Shown one piece after another: positions 55,317 through 64,000 of a stretch of DNA of 64,000 nucleotides. The DNA comes from Dipteronia dyeriana. Lineage: Eukaryota; Streptophyta; Magnoliopsida; Sapindales; Sapindaceae. The stretch covers positions 42,282,360 to 42,346,359 of the forward strand of contig CM065295.1 of NCBI GenBank assembly GCA_032871835.1, read 5' to 3'. The position numbers and the translations under genes are program-made. The notes beneath the pieces are model-generated. The model was given only the letters and a program-made list of their open reading frames with translations. It was not told where the DNA came from and searched no databases. How positions within the stretch are numbered: the stretch's first letter is position 1; the number at the start of each line of letters is the position of its first letter.

Positions 55317-57150
55317 CATGAATCTAAGAAGCCAACTCAGTTGTGTAGCTTCTAGAGTAGCACGACCAGTAGAAGGTTATTGGTTCCACGCCTCATGTTA
55401 GGGACTCTAAAGATCCCAAGCATGCTTCTGGACCAGTACCAGACCAGTGGCTTTGCTCCGTGTGTATCAGGCCATTAACTGCCCTCGCAAGCCAACGAAG
55501 CCAGATCTGATCGAGGAGAACCTAGAAGCTTCCCACATTTGGTAAGGCCTCCTACGTGCCAAAGCAAGCTTCTAGAGCGGTAGCACTGCTACAAGACCGG
55601 TGGCTTTGCTCTATATCTACCGGTCCATTCATCGCCCTAGCAAGCCACCGAAGCTCGATCTGATCGAGGAGAGCCCAGAGATTTTCCATTCTTGGTAAGG
55701 CCTCCTACATGCCTAATCAAACCTCTGGAGTAGCAGCCTCACCGTAAGGCCAAGTGGCTCCTCACTTCTTGTATAGGGTCAGTCAACGCACAAGTGAGCC
55801 ACTACGACCCCGATCCATTCCAGCATGGTCCAGGTCTTCTTTCAAATTGCTGGGGACTCCAAAGATCTCAAGCATGCTTCTGGACCAGTATATGATCGAT
55901 GGCTTTGCTCCGTGTGTGCTGGGCCATTCACCACCCTAGCAAGCCACCGAAGCCTGATCTATCAAGGACAACCTAGAAGCTTCCCATATTTGGTAAGGCC
56001 TCTTAAGTGCCTAAGCAAGCTTATAGAGCGGTAGCACAGCTACAAGACCGGTGGCTTTACTCTATATGTACCATGGCATTCATCTCCCTAGCAAGCCACC
56101 GAAGCCCGATCTGATCGAGGAGAGCCAGAGATTTCCCACTCTTGGTAAGGCCTCCTACATGCCTAAGCAAACCTTTGGAGTAGCAGTCTCACTGTAAGGC
56201 CAAGTGGCTTCTCACTTCTTGTACAGGGTCGGTTAATGCCCAAGTGAGCCATTACGACCTTAATCCATTCTTGCATGGTCCAGAGCCTCCTTTCAAATTG
56301 CTGAGGAGTCCAAAGATCCCAAGCATGCTTCTGGACCAGTATTAGACCGGTGGCTTTGCTCCGTGTGTACCGGGCCATTCACCGCCCTAGCAAGCCACCG
56401 AATCCTGATCTGATCAAGGACAACCTAGAAGCTTCCCACATTTGGTAAGGCCTCCAACGTGGCTAAGAAAGCTTCTGGAGCTGTAGCACTACTACAAGAC
56501 TTGTGGCTTTGCTCTTTATGTACCGGGTCATTCATCGCCGTAGCAAGCCACCGAAGACCGATCTGATATAGGAGAGCCCAGAGATTTCCCACTCTTGGTA
56601 AGGCCTGCTACATGCCTAAGCAAACCTCTAGAGTAGCAGCCTCACTATAAGGATAAGTGGCTCCTAACTTCTTGTACAGGGTCGCTCAATTCCCAAGTAA
56701 GCCACTACGACCCCGATCCATTCCAGTATGGTCCAGAGCCTCCTTTCAAATTGCTGGGGACTCCAAAGATCCCAAGCATGCTTCTTGACCATTACTAGAA
56801 CGATGGCTTTGCTCTATTTGTACGTGGTCATTCATCGCCCTAGCAAGCCACCGAAGCTCGATATGATCGAGGAGAGCCCAGAGGTTTCCCACTCTTGGTA
56901 AAGCCTTCTACATGCCTAAGCAAACCTCTGGAGTAGTAGCCTCACTGTAAGGCCAAATGACTCCTCACATCTTGTACAGGGCAGGTCAATGCCCAAGTGA
57001 GCCACTGAGCTCCTGATTTATTCCAGTAGGGTCAAGAGCTTTCTCTCAGTTGCTAGGGACTTCCAAGATCCCAAACATGCTTCTGGATCAGTACCAGATA
57101 GATGGCTTTCCTCCATGTTTACCGAGCCATTCACTATTCTAGCAAGATCG
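55317..57150 (+). repeat. R2 array in element H: about four units of about 451 bp
   Basis: The landmark TCAAATTGCTG(G/A)GG falls at about 55841, 56292 and 56746 (spacing 451 and 454). Each unit has three related sub-blocks. The final part is decayed. Confidence 0.83.
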
Positions 57151-58840
57151 ATGACAACCTAGAGGCTTCCCACATTATAGGTGGTCCAGAGCCTTCACTC
57201 AGTTATTGAGGGCTCCTTGAAATCCCAGGTATGCCTCTGGACCGTTACCAGACCGGTAGCCCATCTCCATTCATATAGGATCATCCAATGCTCAAGTGAG
57301 TCACCACTCATCCTGGAGGGGTCCAAAACCTTCTCTACATTGAGGGAAACTCCTCGAATCCCGAGCCTGTCTCTAGAAAGTTACTAGGCCGGTGTCTCCT
57401 CTCTTCTTGTATGGGGCCATTCATCGCCCTAGCGAGCTACCATGGTCCCGATCTACCTCTCTGGTCAGTCTCCTCAACAGTAGCAGCTCCTTCCTCCTCA
57501 GTCTCTTTTCTTGGTTGAAGAACGGGTTATCATCCCTTAACACTACTACTTCAGAGCCAGCTTCCACCACCTTGGTTGGATCAACTTCAATCAGCCTTGA
57601 CCTCCAACTCATCAATTGGATCAATCGAGATCTCTCATACCTCTCTTACCTCTCCTACATTGGTAACACTAATCTGGACCTCTACTTTGACATATTCAGA
57701 TAGAAAAATAGGCAGACTTGAAGCCCCAATGCATCTACAACAGCAAAGGACTTCAAGGTAGTTCCTACCTCAACACGACTAGACATGAAAGCAGAAATGG
57801 GAACCAAGTCCTCCTCATCATCTGCGCATCCATCATCTCAATAATTTTTTGCTTCAGTCAGAGTGGACCCAGGTAAATCTCAACCTTCTCTGTGATCTAT
57901 TCAAGGTATCCATCCTACAATGATGATCAGGTCAGACGGAAGAAGAGCTCGAGATGCCTAGTAAGCAACACAGAAGCGTCCTTCAGCAAATGAAGCACCC
58001 ATTTTCACTCCCAATGTAGCCACGTTGCCATGCAGAGTTTAAACCACTCCCACCATGTGGTCGTGGGTTGAAGAAGTAATCATCCTCCTTGGCTGACATG
58101 AGCTCGACCTTAGCAAACACCGGTTTCCTCTCAGGGATTATCATACCGATGGCTCCTCTCCATTTGTACAGGGCCTTCTAATGCCCTAGTGAGCTATCGA
58201 GGTCTCGATCCGTTCGGAGAGCACCCAAAAGTCCTGATTCATTCACAGTGGGGTCTCGAGCTCCATTACGATTGTTGAAGACTCTCATCTACCCCCAGGG
58301 GACTTCCAAACCGGTTACATAACTTGGGGACTAGAAGCTCAATACTTTTTCAGTACTCCAGTGAGAGGGGCGATGAACCTAGTGTGAGACAATTTCCTCT
58401 AGTTCGCAATAAAAAGTGTCTTTTGCGGAGAGCCATTCTACTATCTACACTCATAATGCAGATCATCTCAAGAGATTCTACTAATTAAAAAACTCATAGA
58501 GCGAGGCTGTTATCAATTGGTACCACCATGTATCGATACAACTTCGTATCAGCTCGCAATGAGTTTGCATCTCTTTCGACTTCGGTATCCGTAATAAATC
58601 CTTCCAAGAGAATCGCCATTACTATGAGAGCTACACCGCACTTTTGATGCCCTGGATCGGATCGAATACCTCCAAAAGGATCACCTTGACTAGGAGAGAT
58701 AACACTTCTGATGCCCTAGACCAGATCGAATCCCTCTAAGAGGAACACCTTGACTAGGAGAGATAGATAGCCCACCTAATGCCCCGGGCTGGATTAATCC
58801 CTGAAGGATAGCTAACGTAATTCGAAAATGTTCCCATCGA
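57151..58840 (+). other. Conserved middle block of element H
   Basis: Collinear with 36180-37430 of E and parts of C (57440-57620 aligns with 25895-26050). Antisense traces as in the other elements. No intact ORF. Short direct duplications near 58590-58760 (TCCAAAAGGATCACC, CTCTAAGAGGAACACC) mark the R3 edge. Confidence 0.5.
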
Positions 58841-60900
58841 GACCAGGAAATAGCTTGATAGCGCTCTTGATGCCTCAACCACGTAGCACCCCCTCCCAAG
58901 AAGGGTCTGAGAGTAAGAGCATAGTTTCCATCCAGATCTCGAGACCAAGGATTGATCAGAGAAGCCCCCTTATCACTACTGATGCCTTGGTCGGGTGACC
59001 TCCCACAAGAAGGATCCGAGTGTAAGAGCATAGTTTCCATCCAGATCAAAACACCAGGACATATTTAGATAGCGCTCATAATGCCTTGGTCAGGCTACGA
59101 CCCCCAAGAAGGGTCTAAGTGTAAGATCATAGTTGCCATCCGGATCAAAATACGAGGATATAGCTAGATCCCGCTCCTGATGCCTTGGTTGGGCTACAAC
59201 CTCTAAGAAAGGTTTGAGTGTAAGAGCATAGTCACCATCCGAATGAAAATACCAGATATAGCTAGATAGCGCTCCTGATGCCTTGGTCGGGCTACTACCC
59301 CGAAGAAAGGTTTGAGTGCAAGTGCATAGTTGCCATCCAGATCAAAATACCAGGATATAGATAGATAACACTCCTGATGCCTTGGTCAGGGTTACGACCA
59401 CCAAGAAGAGTCTAAGTGTAAGAGCATGGTTGCCATCCAAATCAAAATACCAGGATATAGCTGGATAGAGCTCCCGATGCCTTGGTCGGGCTACGACCCC
59501 CAAGAAGGGTCTGAGTGTAAGAGCATAGTTGCCATCCGGATCAAAATACTAGGATATAGCTAGGTAGCGCTCCTGATGTCTTGGTCGGGCTATGACCCCC
59601 TAAGAAGGGTCTGAGTGTAAGAGCATAGTTGCCATCCAGATCAAAATACCAGGATATAGATAGATAGCGCGCTCTTGATTCCTTGGTCGGGCTACGACCC
59701 AAGAAAGGTCTAAGTGTAAGAGCATAGTTGCCATCCGGATCAAAATAACAGGATATAGCCAGATAGCGCTCCTGATGAATTGGTCGGGCTACGAACCAAG
59801 ATGGGTTTGAGGATAAGAGCATGGTTGCCATCCGGATCAAAATACCAGGATATAGCTAGATAGCGCTATTGATGCCTTGGTCAAGCTACGACCCCCAAGA
59901 CGGATCTGAATGTAAATGCATTATTGCCATCCTGATCAAAATACCAGGATCTAGCTAGATAACGCTCTTGATGCCTTGGTCGTGCTACGACCCTCAAGAA
60001 GGGTCAGAGTGTAAGAGCATATTTTCCATCTGGATCAAAATACCAGGATATAGCTAGATAGCGCTCATGATGCCTTGGTCGGGCTACGACCCCCAATAAG
60101 GTTCTGAGTGTAATAGAATAGTTTCCATCCGGATCAAAATACCAGGATATAGCTAGATAGCGCTCCTGATGCCTTAGTCGGGCTACGACCCCTAAGAATG
60201 GTCTGAGTGTAAGAGCATAATTACCATCTAGATCAAAATACCAGGATATAGTTAGATAGCGCTCATGATGCCTTGGTCTAGCTACGAACCCCAAGAAGGG
60301 TCTGAGTGTAAGAGCATAGTTGCAATCCGGATCAAAATACTAGGATATAGCTTGATAGCGCTCCTGATGCCTTGGTCGAGCTACAACCCCCAAGAAGGTT
60401 CTGAGTGTAAGAGCATAGTTACCATCCGGATCAAAATTCCAGGATATGGCTAGATAGTACTCCTGATGACTTGGTCGGGCTACGACCCCCAAGAAGGATC
60501 TGAGTGTAAGAGCATAGTTACCATCTAGATCGAAATACCAGGATATAGCTAGATAGCGCTCTTGATGCCTTGGTCGAGCTACGACCCCCTAAGAAAGAGC
60601 TGAGTGTAAGAGCATTGTTGCAATCCAGATCTCGAGACCAGGAAATATCTAGATAGCGCTCCTAATGCCTTGGTCGGGCTACAACCCCTAAGAAGGATCT
60701 GAGTATAAGAGCATTGTTTCCATCCAGATTTCGATACCAAGATATAGCTAGATAGCGCTCCTGATTCCTTAGTCGGGCAATGAGCTCCAAGAAAAATCTG
60801 AGAGTATGAGCATAGTTAGCTTCTAGATCACGAGATTAGAACAACCAAAAGGTCATCCAGTTGCCTTGGCCGGGCCAACCCCGCTAGGAAGGATCTAGAT
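58840..60900 (-). repeat. R3 array in element H: about 20 copies of 99 bp
   Basis: GATGCCTTGGTCGGGCT recurs every 99 bp (for example 59476 and 59575). The open 33-codon frame is on the minus strand (60294-60004, 59840-59541), antisense to the element. Confidence 0.9.
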
Positions 60901-61166
60901 GGCATAGATGCCTACTAAAATCATTTCACCAGCTCATCTAAGTACCGTGCTTCCTGGAAAAGGAACTCTAGGTACCATATTAACCACTGAAGCTTTATCC
61001 GACATGATCGAGCAATACGCTCATTTATTTTATAGGAATGAATAGTCCCTTGGTTCTCAAAAGCCAATCACTAGGAACGATACAGGTTACCAATAAAAAG
61101 GGTCAAGCAAATTTCTTCGTGTAGTACAAGATCTAGACTCCAACCCTAAATACTTACCAGTGTTCA

Positions 61167-61182
61167 AGTCAGAGGGGACTTC
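61167..61182 (+). promoter_or_regulatory. Polypurine tract of element H
   Basis: AAGTCAGAGGGGACTTC directly before the 3' LTR. Confidence 0.83.
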
Positions 61183-63939
61183 TGTTAATTGGAAAATTTG
61201 GCTAGGGACCAAAGAAGAATTTTCCAATTCCCTACCTTCCCGTAAAAGTCCAAATTCGGGCTTGTATGATAAGGTATCAAGGTCCCCGAGGTTGAGCTAC
61301 CACGCGATCCTACATGAGCAAGGCGAGGCCGCCCATACCATCTGAGCATCTCGCATGTGTCCAAGCTTACCAAATAAAGCCCGACGAGACCGCGCCAAGC
61401 TTCTTATACCAAGATAAAGCCCAAAGCTAGGTCGACGTGAAAGGACCTAGGTCCCCCGACATCAAGGTATCTCGTGACACTCTCCTAGAGCTTGCTACTA
61501 TCTCTACTTTCACAAGGAAACCTTCAAGGTACTGAACTTATCTTGCAAAGGCCCTCCTGCCTCGTCGAGGTATAATCTCGACCTGTCCGAGCATAAAAGA
61601 AAGAAGCCCGTAAAGCCCCATCGTAACCAAAAGTCCACTGTAGATCCTGGCATGGTTAAATCAAGTAGCAAGAGCAGTACTCGATTGTACCTCTCCACCC
61701 TTTCAGAAGCAAGCCAAGATCATCTGTTTACGACGAACACCTTACCAAGGCTTGCCAGTCAAGCCCGCTACCCCGCTAGAAGGTCTGTATAATTAGGTCG
61801 AGCTTTATGATAAGCTCGACGTAGCTAAACCAAGCTCCCAACTACAAGGTTGGGATCCTATGGGATGTTTCACCCCTAAAATGGTTAGCACAAGCTCCAT
61901 GGGAAGACCAGCATGATCGATTTAGCTCCGTTACAATCGATGGGTCCCCGGGGGACCCCGCTAGTGTACTGGATCCTAAGGTACCTCTTTCTAAAGGAAT
62001 TTCAAATGTTAGCTCAGGTAACCTCCATGAAGTACCTCTCCAAAGTGACATGCAGAACTAGACCTCTCCTCTAGGCAACGTAGGAAGAGATGGTTGACTT
62101 CTATGACATTTAAAGTACATGTTGTCGGGAAATTTGCTCGAGATGAGAAATTTCTGTTAACACCCTCGAGACCACTACCACGAAAGCAGTGGCCGGGGTT
62201 GGTATGTTGGTTCCCGACCTGTTTAAAAGAGAGACGAGTGGTTATAACAGTAAATGGGAGCTCTATTATTAATATATCGCTTTAAGATACAAATAACTCT
62301 CTTGTTTGCTCGCAATCTCTCGAAGGTCTAGGGTAGTGACTACTCGATGCCTGTCGAATAGTGGAGATGAAGGTAACCGTGTTCTATGGGAAGAACATCA
62401 TGATCGATCTAGCTCCGTGACAATCGAGGGTTCCCCGGGGAACTCCGCCAGTGTACTGGATCCTAGGGTACCTCGCCCTCAAGGAATATCAAATGTCACC
62501 TCAGGTAACCTCCATGAAGTACCTCTCCAAAGTGACATGCTGAACTAGAGCTCTCCTCTCGTCAACGTAGAAATAGATGGTTAACTTTCATGACATTTGA
62601 AGTACCATTAATTAGGTCAACCTTATTAATGGAGGTAGTCAACCTTATTAATGAGGTCAACCATATTAGTAGAGGTAGTCAACCCTATTAATGATATGAT
62701 CAACGCTATAAATAAGAGAATATTCAACTCTTTAATGGCCACCATTTATGAAAGAATCCAAAGAGGAAACAAATACCTTTACCTTCAAGATATCCCCAAT
62801 TTCCGTTTATCAAGAAAGGAAGAGTCCGAAGAGGAAACAAACACATCTCCTCCGAGATATTAGCCACGATCAGATCAACTGCATTAAAGGAAGAGTCATA
62901 TTCAATAAGAAAATGAAGACTAATTGAAGAATCTTGGACTTGCACGCCAAGGTAGTCACCATGTATAAATATACCTATAAAATGCATAGTGACGGTCTCC
63001 GATCAATGACAGAAGACACATGCTTCGTTAAAAGTTCTTTCTACATCATCATTGTATGTGTACCTCGGTCAGCAAAATACTAGAATCGGTAAACACTCAT
63101 TGTTATAAGCTCCCCGGAGCATATACGTTGTACTACTTTGACATCTTTGTAACCTCCTCGGAGCATCGCATGATATATATATACAAGGAAGGGTATTCCT
63201 CCTTCATCTGGATACTGCCTAGGGGTTTTTCAGCATGTGATCACTCTTGATGCTTTTTCCTCCCTTGGTCAGTCCACCTCCATCTACATAAGACTTGTGT
63301 TTTTCCTATTGTCTACTATATTACGCATGCGTGTATGCGGACTAGGTACCAACCCCATTGGTCCTAGCTCTCTAATCATTCTTACATGAGATCGGGAAAC
63401 AACAACGAAGACCTAAGGAACCGAATCTAGATTCCTACTCCGATGGACCTAACGTTCTTATCCTCTCATCTACACGCCAAAGTCGCACATCAAGATGAAG
63501 AGAAACTGCCCAGACTAGTTCGAAGGGAGTCGAGGAGCTCTCCTGTATCCTCTCTATTGAAGAAATCGAGCTCTCTGACATCAGAGCTCGATAAGCCCAT
63601 CTTCTTACTTTTTATCTAGTTTGGGGTATTACAGGAAGCAATCAGGCTCCAGAACCAGGCTCTAGGTACCAGGATGGGCTCCGGATCTGACCGGGAAACA
63701 AGGTCCAAGATCACCCCCTTCGCACCAGTAAGAGAACCTCGAGCTCCCCAGATCTACTTCATAAGCCCGAAGCTTGACGGGCTTGATGGCTTGTCTCCTA
63801 CCTCATGTTTCATCTTTATTCATATTCATACAAGATCAAGTCAGGTATCAACGATACCAACCCCGGCCACCAACTCTGTGGTAGTGGTCTCGAGGGTGTT
63901 AATAGGGATTTCTCATCCTAAGCAAATTTCCCGTCAACA
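61183..63939 (+). repeat. Chimeric 3' LTR of element H
   Basis: 2.76 kb, about 400-500 bp longer than other long LTRs. It runs normally to 62119, then contains 266 bp of a short-family LTR (62120-62385), then restarts in long-family sequence at a point already passed (ATGGGAAGA at 62386 corresponds to 61899), so about 221 bp are present twice. It ends TTTCCCGTCAACA. TATAAATA box at 62963-62970. Confidence 0.82.
62120..62385 (-). mobile_element. Short-family LTR fragment inside the H 3' LTR
   Basis: It starts exactly at a short-family LTR terminus (TGTTGTCGGGAAATTTGCTC, compare 12220) and follows it through GGTAACCGTGTTCT (compare 12472-12485), where homology stops. Confidence 0.85.
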
Positions 63940-63944
63940 AAAAG

Positions 63945-64000
63945 AAATCATGACCCCATCCCTAATCAAAATCCTAAAAGATAATACTTTAACTGATGAT
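63945..64000. other. Right flank of element H
   Basis: 56 bp of AT-rich DNA, too short to classify. Confidence 0.4.

Larger units (their letters stand above)
55143..63939 (+). mobile_element. Element H: non-autonomous Tat-type retrotransposon, 5' LTR gutted
   Basis: Plus strand. Only the first about 166 bp of the 5' LTR remain (55143-55308). The sequence then jumps into the interior (TCGACCCATGAATCTAAG, compare 33909 in E), so most of the LTR, the primer-binding site, the leader and R1 are deleted, about 2.6 kb compared with E. R2 (55317-57150), middle block (57151-58840), R3 (58840-60900), polypurine tract and 3' LTR (61183-63939) follow. The 3' LTR is chimeric, containing a piece of a short-family LTR. 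Flanking pentamers AAATG and AAAAG differ at one base. Confidence 0.82.

Noticed and set aside
62120..62385. Independent solo LTR insertion of the short family
   Set aside because: Only 266 bp of a 1.15-kb LTR are present, and no duplication can be shown on the right because long-family sequence restarts at an earlier point.

Overview
This window looks like nuclear heterochromatin of a flowering plant. It consists almost entirely of nested Ty3/gypsy LTR retrotransposons, and I see no intact host gene, rRNA, tRNA or CRISPR array. The coding relics (a gag core with a zinc-finger-like motif; a pol with two RNase H domains followed by integrase; an antisense intron-containing ORF of the 'putative gypsy type transposon' kind) point to the plant Tat lineage. 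The 18-nt primer-binding site TGGCGCCGTCTGTGGGAA recurs beside five LTRs, in four cases with one or more substitutions. The species cannot be told from the sequence.

Layout: (A) 1204-9788, minus, a non-autonomous element with 5-bp target-site duplication (TSD) CTAGG, inserted in older AT-rich DNA (1-1198, 9794-10590). A 5'-truncated LTR, plus strand, 10591-12144. (B) 12220-20010, minus, with short 1.15-kb LTRs, gag, no pol, and an antisense gene on the plus strand at 13720-16142 with its own apparent promoter, introns and poly(A) signal. Older DNA and LTR scraps, 20011-21792. (C) 21793 to about 30800, plus: one LTR, non-coding repeats, then a decayed partial pol and the tail of the antisense gene; its right LTR is missing. 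(E) 31106-41139, plus, a complete non-autonomous element, TSD TATTG. (F) 41553-52734, minus, non-autonomous, TSD GAGTT, with the largest internal array. (G) 52820-55060, plus, a solo LTR, TSD AATTA. (H) 55143-63939, plus, non-autonomous, with a gutted 5' LTR and a chimeric 3' LTR.

A, E, F and H share one plan: 2.1-2.8 kb LTRs around a non-coding interior built from three tandem-repeat domains: R1 (about 66 bp, clear only in C), R2 (about 148-bp monomers, arranged in about 450-bp trimers in A, E, F and H) and R3 (99 bp, exactly 33 codons). H has lost its R1 region. A conserved block with traces of an antisense reading frame lies between R2 and R3. C carries the same domains beside a pol, and B carries one R3 monomer between gag and the antisense gene. 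R3 therefore appears to have arisen from a single-copy segment of a coding Tat element and been amplified in non-autonomous relatives. The two LTR families share both termini, the primer-binding site and the polypurine tract, so a coding element of the B/C type could have mobilised the non-autonomous ones. No element here looks able to move alone.
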